A DNA stretch of 9,590 nucleotides from CAYNLY01 sp964398225 (lineage in GTDB: Bacteria > Pseudomonadota > Zetaproteobacteria > Mariprofundales > Mariprofundaceae), in NCBI GenBank assembly GCA_964398225.1, contig CAYNLY010000054.1:1-9590 (forward strand), written 5' to 3'. The notes under the pieces are model-generated. The model ran no database searches. It saw only the letters and a program-made list of their open reading frames with translations, and was not told the origin of the DNA. Positions 1-6,872 of this stretch are shown in pieces. Position numbers and translations under genes: made by a program. Positions within the stretch are counted from its first letter, which is position 1. Every line of letters starts with the position of its first letter.

Positions 1-1484
1 GTTTCCGCGCGCTGTTCGATCAGGCCTTCGACGGCATGGTCGTGATCCGCGACGGCCGGGTGGAGCTGGCCAATCGCGCGCTTGCCGAAAAGTGGGGCGG
101 CGAGCCGGAGGATCTGATCGGTCGTCCGATGCTCGATTTCGTGCATCCCGACGATCGCGGGCTCGTGCAGGAAAACTACCGCAAACGCATGGCCGGCGAA
201 CATGTGGATGTGTACGAGATCCGTCTGAACGATCGGAAGGGCCGGGCGGTGCCGGTCGAGATCGGGGGCACGATCGTGCGGCTGGACGATGGCGAGGCGG
301 TGGATCTGGTCTTGGTGCGCGACATGAGCCGGCAGCGCGAGCTCGAGCGTCAGCTCGTTCAGGCGCAGAAGATGGAGGCCATCGGCACGATGGCCGGCGG
401 CATCGCGCATGATTTCAACAACATGCTGGCCGGCATGCTCGGCCAGCTCTATCTGCTGCGCCGGCATGTGCAGGGCGACGCGAAGGCGCTGGAGCGGATC
501 CGCACGATCGAGCGCACGGGCGAGCGCGCGGCGACGATGATCCGCCAGCTGCTCACCTTCGCCCGGCGGGACACGGTCGAGCTCAGGCCGCTCGATCTGG
601 CCGAGCTCATCCGCGACGCGCTGCGGCTGCAGAAGGTCACGCTGCCCGAGAACATCCGGCTGGAGGTGGCCGTCGCCGACGGACCGTTCCCCGTTCGCGG
701 CGAGGGGGCGATGCTTCAGCAGGTGCTTCTGAACCTGCTGTCCAACGCCCGGGACGCGCTCGAAGGCCGGCCGGACGGCGAGGTGCGCGTGCGCGTGGAC
801 CGGCCGGGGCCGGAGGAACGGCCCGAGCTGCTCGCCGGTCGCGAGGTCGTGATGCTCGAGGTGGCCGACAACGGCTGCGGCATGGACGAGAAGACGCGGG
901 CCCGGATCTTCGATCCGTTTTTCACCACCAAGGAGGTGGGCAAGGGAACGGGCCTGGGCATGTCGATGGTGCTGGGCGCGGTGGAGACCCACAACGGCGA
1001 GATTCAGCTGGACAGCCGCCCAGGAAAGGGCACCACCGTGCGCATTTTCCTGCCGCTGCTGCCGGAAGATCATGGCCGGCATCCAGAGGATGAGGCCGCC
1101 GTGCCCAAGGGCGGGGGCGAACTGGTGCTCGTGGCCGACGACGAGCCGATGCTCGCCGAAATCCTGAGCGAGATGATCGAGGATCTCGGCTACCGGGTGC
1201 TGGTCGCGGGCGACGGACGCGAGGCGCTGGCGCTGGGCGAGGTGCATGCGGACGAGCTGGGGCTTGTGCTCCTCGATGTGGTCATGCCGGGGCTGATGGG
1301 CCCCGAAGTGGCCGCGCGGCTGCGCGAACGGCGGCCGGATCTTCCCGTCGTGTTCCACACCGGCTACGGCGACCGGCACGAGGTCGAGGAATGGCTGGGC
1401 CGTCCGGGCGTGATGCTCGTGCGCAAGCCCGCGCGTCCCGAGCATCTGGCGGACGCGATCGCGGGGCTTCTGCGTTCGCGGTGA
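1..1484 (+). CDS. PAS-containing hybrid sensor histidine kinase with C-terminal receiver domain (5' end outside window)
   Basis: Membrane-associated or cytosolic two-component sensor that would autophosphorylate on His and pass the phosphate to its own receiver Asp. The frame is open from base 3 with PAS-like residues (FRALFDQAFDGM) before the first Met at 36, so the gene begins upstream of the window. Numbering from that Met: PAS domain up to about 100 (HPDDR at 37-41, closing VRDMS at 94-98); short coiled coil 99-113; HisKA H-box with GGIAHDFNN and phospho-His at 125; N-box with Asn237; G1 box DNGCGMD 278-284; F-box DPFFTT near 293-298; G2 box GKGTGLG 302-308; receiver from about 362 with acidic DDE 368-370, phospho-acceptor Asp414, Thr442 and Lys464. 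All catalytic residues are present, so the visible part looks functional. There is no output domain after the receiver, so a separate partner (HPt or regulator) is expected. The ligand is unknown; more sensory domains may lie upstream. The domain calls are firm. Confidence 0.95.
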   Translation, partial: FRALFDQAFDGMVVIRDGRVELANRALAEKWGGEPEDLIGRPMLDFVHPDDRGLVQENYRKRMAGEHVDVYEIRLNDRKGRAVPVEIGGTIVRLDDGEAVDLVLVRDMSRQRELERQLVQAQKMEAIGTMAGGIAHDFNNMLAGMLGQLYLLRRHVQGDAKALERIRTIERTGERAATMIRQLLTFARRDTVELRPLDLAELIRDALRLQKVTLPENIRLEVAVADGPFPVRGEGAMLQQVLLNLLSNARDALEGRPDGEVRVRVDRPGPEERPELLAGREVVMLEVADNGCGMDEKTRARIFDPFFTTKEVGKGTGLGMSMVLGAVETHNGEIQLDSRPGKGTTVRIFLPLLPEDHGRHPEDEAAVPKGGGELVLVADDEPMLAEILSEMIEDLGYRVLVAGDGREALALGEVHADELGLVLLDVVMPGLMGPEVAARLRERRPDLPVVFHTGYGDRHEVEEWLGRPGVMLVRKPARPEHLADAIAGLLRSR

Positions 1485-1490
1485 GCACGC

Positions 1491-1519
1491 TCGACAGCCG
1501 GCGGGGGCGAACCTAGGCT
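1491..1519 (+). promoter_or_regulatory. Candidate sigma-70-type promoter for carA
   Basis: TCGACA at 1491-1496 (five of six matches to TTGACA) is followed after exactly 17 bases by TAGGCT at 1514-1519, a weak -10 keeping the outer T-A...T. It lies in the 93-base gap between the sensor gene and carA and would give a leader of about 50 bases before the carA ATG. No arginine-repressor-like box is visible in the leader. This is pattern matching by eye and unproven. Confidence 0.4.
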
Positions 1520-1577
1520 TGGCCCGCGGCTGCGGGTGCAAAGCCTGCCGAGGTCCGAGGTCATACACGGGGGCAGC

Positions 1578-2711
1578 ATGGAGAGCGAGGCGATTCTGGC
1601 GCTGGCCGACGGGCGCGTGTTCCGGGGCCGCGCCTTCGGCGCGCGGGGGCGCACGGCCGGCGAGGTCTGCTTCAACACCTCGATGACCGGCTATCAGGAA
1701 ATCCTCACCGATCCTTCCTACACCGACCAGATCGTCACCTTCACCTTTCCGCACATCGGCAATGTCGGTGTGAACCGGGTGGACATGGAGTCCGACCGGA
1801 TCGCCGTGCGCGGCCTGATCGTGCGCGAGCCGGCCCGAATCGCGTCCAGTTATCGCGCGGAGCAGGCGCTGGAGGATTGGCTTGCTGCCGAGGGCGTGGT
1901 CGGAATCGCCGGCATCGACACCCGCGCGCTGGTGCGGCACCTGCGCGACCGGGGCGCGCAGAACGGCGTGATCGTCTCCGATGGCACCGATGCGGAAACC
2001 GCGGTCGCGATGGCGCGGGACTGGCCGGGGCTTGCCGGCCGCGATCTGGTCTCCGAGGTCAGCTGCCGCGAGGCCTTCACCTGGGATGTCGGCGGCTACG
2101 ACCTCGACGAGGCCCGGTTCGAAACCCCGGAGCTCACCCGGCACGTGGTCGCCTTCGATTTCGGCTGCAAGCACAACATCTTCCGCAAGCTTGTGGACCG
2201 CGGCATGCGCGTCACCGTCGTGCCGGCCGAGACGCCGGCGGCCGACGTGCTGGCGATGGCGCCGGACGGCATCTTTCTGTCCAACGGGCCGGGCGATCCG
2301 GCCGCGGTCGGCTATGCGGTGGAGACGATCCGGAAGCTTCTGGCCACGGATACGCCGATCTTCGGCATCTGCATGGGGCATCAGCTGCTTGCGCAGGCGC
2401 TCGGGCTTTCCACGTTCAAGCTCAAGTTCGGGCATCGCGGCGGCAACCATCCGGTCAAGGATCTGACCACCGGCCGGGTGGAGATCACCAGCCAGAATCA
2501 CGGCTTCGCGGTGGCCGAGGAAGGCCTGCCGGAGCATGTCGAGATCACCCACCGCTCGCTGTTCGACGGCACGGTGGAGGGGCTCCGGGTCAAGGACGCG
2601 CCGGTGTTTTCGGTGCAGTATCATCCGGAGGCGAGCCCCGGGCCGCACGATGCGGACTACCTGTTCGACCGCTTCGCGGCGCTCGTCAGCGGCGATCGGG
2701 CCTGGGACTGA
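1578..2711 (+). CDS. carA: Carbamoyl-phosphate synthase small (glutaminase) subunit
   Basis: Cytosolic subunit that hydrolyses glutamine and channels ammonia to CarB, which makes carbamoyl phosphate for pyrimidine and arginine synthesis. The N-terminal CarA domain is clear (FNTSMTGYQEILTDPSY, then FPHIGNVGVN). It is followed by a class I glutamine amidotransferase domain from about residue 188: LSNGPGDP, nucleophile Cys265 in GICMGHQ, the SQNHGFAV segment, and His349/Glu351 in QYHPEASPGP. These sit four residues before the E. coli equivalents (Cys269, His353, Glu355). Length is 377 residues, normal for the family. I chose the ATG at 1578 because homologues begin with a similar short stretch before the first strand; an in-frame GTG at 1536 would add 14 unlikely residues. 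The ribosome binding site is weak (a G run at 1569-1573). carB does not follow: the next gene is convergent and overlaps the carA end by 26 bases. Confidence 0.97.
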   Translation: MESEAILALADGRVFRGRAFGARGRTAGEVCFNTSMTGYQEILTDPSYTDQIVTFTFPHIGNVGVNRVDMESDRIAVRGLIVREPARIASSYRAEQALEDWLAAEGVVGIAGIDTRALVRHLRDRGAQNGVIVSDGTDAETAVAMARDWPGLAGRDLVSEVSCREAFTWDVGGYDLDEARFETPELTRHVVAFDFGCKHNIFRKLVDRGMRVTVVPAETPAADVLAMAPDGIFLSNGPGDPAAVGYAVETIRKLLATDTPIFGICMGHQLLAQALGLSTFKLKFGHRGGNHPVKDLTTGRVEITSQNHGFAVAEEGLPEHVEITHRSLFDGTVEGLRVKDAPVFSVQYHPEASPGPHDADYLFDRFAALVSGDRAWD

Positions 2712-3384
2712 GCGCGGCTCCGTATTCGCGTTCGAACTCCTCCTCAGGCATCAGCACCGGGGTTGCCACCCCGAGATCCTGAAGCTTCCGCCACAGCGCC
2801 TCGGCCGCTTGTTTCGGACGCGGCGCAAAGGTGAACCGCCAGGTCGGGATGCGCACCTCCCGGCGCTCGTAGCGGTAGGGCTTGCCGATCGTGCGCAGCC
2901 GGTGCTGCATCTGTTCGGCGTACTCGGTCAGGTAGAACCGTCCGAGCCCGACCAGCCAGACCGGCTTGCCGACCTCGACCTGGGCCTGGATCACGCTTGC
3001 CTCGATGTGATGGCGGCGCCAGTCGCGCGCGGCGCGTTCGGCGGCCTCGCGCGTGGAAAAGAGCGTGGCATCGTCGAAGGCGTGCAGGGTCACTTCCTCC
3101 CGTCTCCGGATCGGAATCGGATCAAGGCCCGCTTCCGTAAGCCGAGCGCGCAGCGTGTCCACGGCCTTTTTCCAGACCAGGCGGCGGGTGACGACGCGCC
3201 AGGCCTCTTCCGGCACCTGGATTGCGGCATCCGGCCGGATGCCGGCCGGCGCGATGGCCTGCGAGGCATGCGGAAGATTGCGGATCAGCGGCGGCGGCGC
3301 GGGCGCGGGCGCCGGCGGCTGCCAGGCAAGCCAGGCAAGGCCCAGCAGCACGACCACGAGCGCCCAGCGGGCCGCGTCCCTCAT
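2686..3384 (-). CDS. Membrane-anchored SPOR-like protein, last gene of the cofactor operon
   Basis: A 232-residue protein with one N-terminal membrane segment (about residues 6-21, VVVLLGLAWLAW-type), a Pro/Ala linker (23-32), and a periplasmic remainder. Residues about 141-211 follow the SPOR pattern: a strand ending in GLGRF, a helix (YAEQMQHRLRTIG), a second strand (WRFTFAP), and a second helix (QAAEALWRKLQDLG). A weaker similar half may lie at 74-132. SPOR domains bind denuded peptidoglycan at division sites, so an envelope role is inferred. Start: the ATG at 3384 overlaps the coaX stop as ATGA; the longer frame back to 3456 would run deep into coaX and place extra basic residues before the anchor. 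A SPOR-type gene after birA and coaX is a known gammaproteobacterial arrangement. Its 3' end overlaps carA tail to tail by 26 bases. The SPOR assignment is by pattern only; no function is proven. Confidence 0.7.
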   Translation of the reverse strand: MRDAARWALVVVLLGLAWLAWQPPAPAPAPPPLIRNLPHASQAIAPAGIRPDAAIQVPEEAWRVVTRRLVWKKAVDTLRARLTEAGLDPIPIRRREEVTLHAFDDATLFSTREAAERAARDWRRHHIEASVIQAQVEVGKPVWLVGLGRFYLTEYAEQMQHRLRTIGKPYRYERREVRIPTWRFTFAPRPKQAAEALWRKLQDLGVATPVLMPEEEFEREYGAALSPRPDRR

Positions 3385-4187
3385 CCGCTTTTCGCGCGCG
3401 CCGGGCCGCCGAAATGACGCCGGGCTAGAAGATACAGCCCGTCGAGCGTGAGCCACGGCGCGTGCAGGTCCACCTCGGGCAGCTCGGGCACAAACAGCGA
3501 GGAGAGCCCGCCGGTGGCCACGACCGGCGCTCCGTTCATGCCGGGCTCGGCGCGCAGCCGCCGGATCAGGCCCCGGAGCGCCTCGACCGTGCCCCAGAAG
3601 CTGCCGGCCTGGATGCTGCTTACGGTGTCGCGCGCGATCAGCGCATCGGTCCTGCGGATGGAGACCTCGGGCAGCTTCGCCGCCCGCTGGCTGAGCGCCT
3701 CGAGCGCGATTTCGACGCCGGGCAGGATCAGCCCGCCGGCATAATGCCCTTCGGGCGAGACGACGTCGAAGGTGGTCGCCGTGCCGCAGTCGAGCACGAT
3801 GCAGGGGCTGCCCACGCGCTCGCGCGCGGCAAGCGCGTTGACGATCCGGTCGGCGCCGACCTCGCGGGGGTTCTTGTAGTCGACCGCGATCCCGGTCCGC
3901 ACCTCGGGCGAGCCGACGAAGGCCGGGGGACGGCCGACCACGCGGGCAAACGCCTCGGCCACGACATCGTCCAGATGCGGGACGACGCTGGCCACCATCA
4001 CGCCCGCCGCGCGCTCGGGCTCGAATCCTCGCTGCGCGAACAGTCCGGCCAGCTGCCAGGTCAGCTCGTCCGCGGTGTGCTCGCGCCGGCTCGACAGCCG
4101 CCAGTGCTCAACGAGCCTGCCCCCCTCGTACAGGCCGATGACGGTCTGCGTGTTGCCGACATCCGCGACCAGCAGCGGTCCGCTCAT
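3381..4187 (-). CDS. coaX: Type III pantothenate kinase
   Basis: Phosphorylates pantothenate with ATP, the first step of coenzyme A synthesis; cytosolic. The 268-residue protein has the ASKHA-fold motifs of CoaX: phosphate-1 loop DVGNTQT at 9-15, VASVVP at 65-70, the VDYKNPREVGADRIVNA block at 102-118 with the likely catalytic Asp113, the second phosphate loop DCGTATT at 133-139, GGLILPG at 151-157, and the adenosine-side ATGGL at 224-228. It is complete and of normal length. Start: the ATG at 4187 shares one base with the birA stop (TGATG) and has a strong purine-rich ribosome binding site just upstream; the extra eight residues of the longer frame are read from that site and from the end of birA. 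The downstream gene starts inside the stop (ATGA). Type III kinases are insensitive to CoA feedback, which is family knowledge. Confidence 0.96.
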   Translation of the reverse strand: MSGPLLVADVGNTQTVIGLYEGGRLVEHWRLSSRREHTADELTWQLAGLFAQRGFEPERAAGVMVASVVPHLDDVVAEAFARVVGRPPAFVGSPEVRTGIAVDYKNPREVGADRIVNALAARERVGSPCIVLDCGTATTFDVVSPEGHYAGGLILPGVEIALEALSQRAAKLPEVSIRRTDALIARDTVSSIQAGSFWGTVEALRGLIRRLRAEPGMNGAPVVATGGLSSLFVPELPEVDLHAPWLTLDGLYLLARRHFGGPARAKSG

Positions 4188-5167
4188 CAGCCCTCCTCCA
4201 TCGGCACGCATTCGCCCGCGACGATGCGCCGGATGCGTCCGCCCGTGGCGAGCAGCAGCGCGCCGTCTTCGTCCAGGCCCTTGGCCGTGCCCTCAATATA
4301 GCCGCTTCCGTCCCAGACGCGCACCGTGCGGCCGTTCGCGACATGCGCATCCAGCCAGGCCGAGCGCACCGGCGCGAAGCCCTCGCGAAGGAGCCGCGCA
4401 TACCACCGGTCCAGACAGGCAAGCACGCGCGCGGCCACCTGCGCCTGGGGCAGGGGGCGGCCGCAGGCGGTTTCCAGATCGGTGGCCGGCCAGCGCAGGT
4501 CGTCGGGCCAGCCGTCGGGCGGCGGGGCCAGGTTGATGCCGATCCCGATCGCGACCGCCTGCACCCGCTCGGGCTCGGCGCGCATCTCGGTCAGGATGCC
4601 GGCAAGCTTCCTGCCCCCGGCCAGAAGGTCGTTCGGCCACTTGATGCCCAAGCCCGGGGCCCAGGCCGCGAGCGCCTCGTGCACGGCGACCGCGGCGAGC
4701 AGCGCCAGTCTCGAGGCCTCGGCCGGATGCATCGGGGGCCGCAGCAGCACCGAGAACGCCAGCGCCTTCGGCAGCGTATGCCAGCGCCGGCCGAGCCGGC
4801 CGCGGCCCGCGGTCTGCCGGCGCGCGAACAGCGCGAGCCCCTCGTCCTCGCCCGCGGTTGCGGCGGCGAGCACGTCGGTGTTCGTCGAGCCCGTCTCTGC
4901 GAGCACCCGGATGCTTCGGCCGATTCGCCGGGGTGCCCCCAGGTGGGCGCGGATCGCGGCCTCGGTGAGCACGTCGTCGGACAAGCGGTAGCCGCGCCCG
5001 GGCACGGCCTCGATGCCGAAGCCCTCGCGCCGGAGCGCCCGGACATGCTTCCAGATCGCGGTGCGCGACAGCATGAGCCTGCGGCCGAGCTCGCTGCCCG
5101 AGAGCGGATGTTCGGCGAGGCTCAGCGCCTCGAGGATGCGCGCGCGCACGTCGCGGGCGTCGCTCAC
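4187..5167 (-). CDS. birA: Bifunctional biotin-protein ligase / biotin operon repressor
   Basis: Makes biotinyl-AMP and attaches biotin to the carboxyl carrier protein of acetyl-CoA carboxylase; family members with the N-terminal helix-turn-helix also repress biotin synthesis genes. The 326-residue protein has a winged HTH at about 5-62 (SGSELGRRLMLSRTAIWKHV, wing GRGYRL), then the ligase core: ETGSTNTDVL 91-100, biotin loop GRGRLGRRW 121-129, catalytic-region KWPND with Lys176, GRKLAGILTE 185-194, GIGINL 208-213, and a C-terminal SH3-like domain about 278-326. The length matches E. coli BirA. Start: a GTG at 5167 overlapping the nadC stop as GTGA. The open frame continues 84 codons upstream inside nadC, but that part is a low-complexity Arg/Gly/Ala shadow. 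No clear Shine-Dalgarno precedes the GTG, so translational coupling to nadC is likely. No biotin biosynthesis gene is in the window, so its operator targets lie elsewhere. Confidence 0.96.
   Translation of the reverse strand: MSDARDVRARILEALSLAEHPLSGSELGRRLMLSRTAIWKHVRALRREGFGIEAVPGRGYRLSDDVLTEAAIRAHLGAPRRIGRSIRVLAETGSTNTDVLAAATAGEDEGLALFARRQTAGRGRLGRRWHTLPKALAFSVLLRPPMHPAEASRLALLAAVAVHEALAAWAPGLGIKWPNDLLAGGRKLAGILTEMRAEPERVQAVAIGIGINLAPPPDGWPDDLRWPATDLETACGRPLPQAQVAARVLACLDRWYARLLREGFAPVRSAWLDAHVANGRTVRVWDGSGYIEGTAKGLDEDGALLLATGGRIRRIVAGECVPMEEG
4191..4199 (-). promoter_or_regulatory. Ribosome binding site of coaX
   Basis: On the minus strand GGAGGAGGG lies three bases before the ATG at 4187, within the last codons of birA. 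The GGAGG part has about seven bases of spacing. It decides the coaX start in favour of MSGPLL over the upstream in-frame ATG at 4211. Confidence 0.7.
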
Positions 5168-6000
5168 AGCGGCAGCACCCGCATCGACAGATCGAGCGCG
5201 CCCGCCGAGTGCGTGATCGCGCCGACCGCGAGCCGGTCCACTCCCGTTTCGGCATAGGTTCGGGCGTTTTCCAGCGTGATGTTGCCGCTCGCTTCGAGCA
5301 CGATCGTGCCGGGCACGAGCCGGCGCGCCTCGCGAACCATCGCGGGCGGCATGTTGTCGAGCAGGATCATGTCCGGAGCCGCCGCCACGGCCTCCTCGAC
5401 CTCGGCCAGCGTTTCGCATTCGACCTCGATCCAGAGATTCCCGGAAAGCGTCCGGCAGCGGCGCACGGCCTCGGTGATCGAACCCGCGGCCGCGATGTGG
5501 TTTTCCTTGATCAGCATCCCTTCCGCGAGGTCGGCCCGGTGGTTGACGCCGCCGCCGTCGCGCACCGCCTGCTTGGCCAGGTGCCGGAGGCCGGGCACGG
5601 TCTTGCGGGTGTCGGCGATCCGGCAGCCGGTGCCGGTCACGGCATCGACAAAGCGGCGCGTCGCGGTCGCGATTCCGGACAGATGCTGCAGGAAGTTCAG
5701 CGCGGTGCGCTCGGCCGCGAGCAGCGCGGCAAGCCGCCCCTCGAGCTCGGCAATCACGTCGCCTGCGCGCACCATCCGGCCGTCCGCGACCTGCCAGCGC
5801 TGGGAAAGCCCCGCGTCGAGCCGCGCAAACACGGCCTCAGCGATCCGGGTGCCGGAGACCACGCCGCCGGCCTTGGCGACGATGACCGCCCCGCCCTCGG
5901 CGCCCTCCGGAACGGTCGCGCGCGTGGTCCGGTCGTCGAACGCGGCGTCCTCGGCCAGCGCCCGTTCGATCAGCTGCTTCGTTTCCTCGTTCCGTGGCAT
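5164..6000 (-). CDS. nadC: Nicotinate-nucleotide pyrophosphorylase (quinolinate phosphoribosyltransferase, decarboxylating)
   Basis: Converts quinolinate and phosphoribosyl pyrophosphate to nicotinate mononucleotide, CO2 and pyrophosphate in de novo NAD synthesis; cytosolic, usually a dimer or hexamer. The 278-residue protein shows the whole set of family blocks: N-terminal EDAAFDDRTT (17-26), ERTALNFLQHLSGIAT (97-112), the substrate-binding DTRKTVPGLR (130-139) and KQAVRDGGGVNHR (143-155), LIKENHI (163-169), IEVE (191-194), LLDNM (213-217), EASGNI (236-241), and the C-terminal GVDRLAVGAITHS. The start ATG at 6000 has a good Shine-Dalgarno eight bases upstream. nadA and nadB are not adjacent. 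It follows the membrane protein gene by 33 bases and ends inside the birA start codon, so it is part of the minus-strand operon. Confidence 0.97.
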   Translation of the reverse strand: MPRNEETKQLIERALAEDAAFDDRTTRATVPEGAEGGAVIVAKAGGVVSGTRIAEAVFARLDAGLSQRWQVADGRMVRAGDVIAELEGRLAALLAAERTALNFLQHLSGIATATRRFVDAVTGTGCRIADTRKTVPGLRHLAKQAVRDGGGVNHRADLAEGMLIKENHIAAAGSITEAVRRCRTLSGNLWIEVECETLAEVEEAVAAAPDMILLDNMPPAMVREARRLVPGTIVLEASGNITLENARTYAETGVDRLAVGAITHSAGALDLSMRVLPL

Positions 6001-6008
6001 CCCCGCTT

Positions 6009-6014
6009 CTCCTT
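6009..6014 (-). promoter_or_regulatory. Ribosome binding site of nadC
   Basis: AAGGAG on the minus strand, eight bases before the ATG at 6000, inside the 33-base gap after the membrane protein gene. It is one of the clearest ribosome binding sites in the window and supports independent initiation of nadC. Confidence 0.75.
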
Positions 6015-6033
6015 TTCGCCCGGGCGTCGGCGG

Positions 6034-6732
6034 CTAGAGCATCGAAAGCACGGCGCCCATCGCGGCCACGCCCAGCGGCCGGTGCCAGGGTCCGGGCGCC
6101 AGCCCCCGCACGGCCGAGCCCGCGGCCGCGGCGATCGTCGTCGCCGCCCAGACCGGAAGCATCGGCAGATGATGATGCACGCGCACGCTCCAGGCCATCA
6201 GGAGGCCTGCGGCCACCACGAACGCAAGGTGCCCGGCAAGCGTCTGCCCGGGATGCGCCGGAAAGCCGAGCGGCACAAGCCCCGCCCGGTCCACAAGCTC
6301 GGCCAGTGGCCAGGCCAGGCAGAGCGCCAGGGCAAGCCCGAAGCCGAACTCGGGCGCGCGCATCATCCAGGCGCAGGCAACCCCGAGTCCGGCAAGCAGC
6401 GGCCACAGCGGCGGGCCGGCAAAGCGTCCAGGCTCGAGCGGATCCTCGGCCCACGGCGTCCACGCGGCGGCCAGCTGCCGGAGCGGACGCGCGGGCACGA
6501 AAGCGGCGAGAAAGCCGTACACCGCGGGCACCGCAAGCCCCGCCCAGATCCAGGCCGGCTCCTCGTACATCGGCCAGAACACCACCCACAGGCCGAACAG
6601 CGGCGGCAGCATGGCCTGAATCCGCGGCAGCGGAAGGCCCCGGCGGGCCAGCCATACCGAAAGCCAGGCCAGCTGCAGGGCGAACACGGCCCACAGAGCC
6701 GTCAGCCAGATGTCGGTGCTCAGCGCGGGCAT
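6034..6732 (-). CDS. Polytopic inner-membrane protein, possibly a degenerate dolichol/phytol kinase-type (CTP-transferase fold) protein
   Basis: A 232-residue integral membrane protein with about seven or eight hydrophobic segments, roughly residues 7-28, 40-54, 60-79, 107-123, 128-146, 164-181, 189-206 and 216-230. The order of features in the second half resembles the SEC59/VTE5-type kinases: a Gly-rich turn before a membrane segment (GRFAGPPLWPLLAG), then AWPLAELVDRAG where family members have a D..A...G motif, then GQTLAGHLAF where they have a Lys-Ser-Glu-Gly block, and a final Pro-containing segment. The hallmark Lys, Ser, Glu and Asp-Asn residues are missing, so if related it is probably not an active kinase. 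This is inference from pattern, not a match. Start: GTG at 6735 and ATG at 6732 are adjacent; neither has a good ribosome binding site. It is the first gene of the minus-strand run ending at 2686. That it is a real membrane protein gene is well supported; the family is not. Confidence 0.72.
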   Translation of the reverse strand: MPALSTDIWLTALWAVFALQLAWLSVWLARRGLPLPRIQAMLPPLFGLWVVFWPMYEEPAWIWAGLAVPAVYGFLAAFVPARPLRQLAAAWTPWAEDPLEPGRFAGPPLWPLLAGLGVACAWMMRAPEFGFGLALALCLAWPLAELVDRAGLVPLGFPAHPGQTLAGHLAFVVAAGLLMAWSVRVHHHLPMLPVWAATTIAAAAGSAVRGLAPGPWHRPLGVAAMGAVLSML

Positions 6733-6741
6733 CACCGGCCA

Positions 6742-6770
6742 AGCCTACCGGCAGGACCCCGGCTCGGCCA
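6742..6770 (-). promoter_or_regulatory. Possible promoter of the nadC-birA-coaX operon, close to the start codon
   Basis: Minus strand: TAGGCT at 6747-6742 with a poor -35 (TGGCCG, 6770-6765) after 17 bases. The eleven bases TAGGCTTGGCC here are identical to those of the candidate carA -10 region at 1514-1524. If it is real, transcription would begin within a few bases of the GTG/ATG at 6735/6732, giving an almost leaderless message, which fits the missing ribosome binding site. Weak evidence. Confidence 0.25.
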
Positions 6771-6779
6771 TGCGACGCC

Positions 6780-6808
6780 TTGGTGCGGGCCGCGGCTCCC
6801 GCTAGAGT
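6780..6808 (+). promoter_or_regulatory. Candidate promoter for rpiA and downstream genes
   Basis: TTGGTG at 6780-6785 is followed after 17 bases by TAGAGT at 6803-6808, in the 140-base divergent gap between the membrane protein gene and rpiA. Expected leader is about 58 bases. The leader holds a small perfect hairpin at 6838-6851 (GGGCC, loop GCGT, GGCCC), ten bases before the ribosome binding site and without a T run. The promoter call is by eye; only the TTG core of the -35 matches. Confidence 0.35.
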
Positions 6809-6860
6809 TGGAAACGCAGGAACGAGGAAACACCAGAGGGCCGCGTGGCCCGCATGCACA

Positions 6861-6867
6861 GGGGAGG
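6861..6867 (+). promoter_or_regulatory. Ribosome binding site of rpiA
   Basis: GGGGAGG five bases before the ATG at 6873. It fixes the rpiA start and excludes the long N-terminal extension that the open frame would allow back to 5994. Confidence 0.75.
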
Positions 6868-6872
6868 CAGTG

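Noticed and set aside
1516..1545. Imperfect hairpin after the left-edge sensor gene (GGCTT/AAGCC outside, CCCGC/GCGGG inside)
   Set aside because: No T run follows and the stem has an internal loop; it overlaps the candidate carA promoter, so a terminator call is not supported.
1536..1577. GTG at 1536 as the carA start
   Set aside because: No ribosome binding site and 14 extra residues unlike other CarA proteins; the ATG at 1578 fits the family and matches E. coli active-site numbering closely.
5994..6872. A 293-residue N-terminal extension of rpiA
   Set aside because: The frame is open by chance opposite the minus-strand genes; the ATG at 6873 has a strong ribosome binding site and gives the family's normal length.
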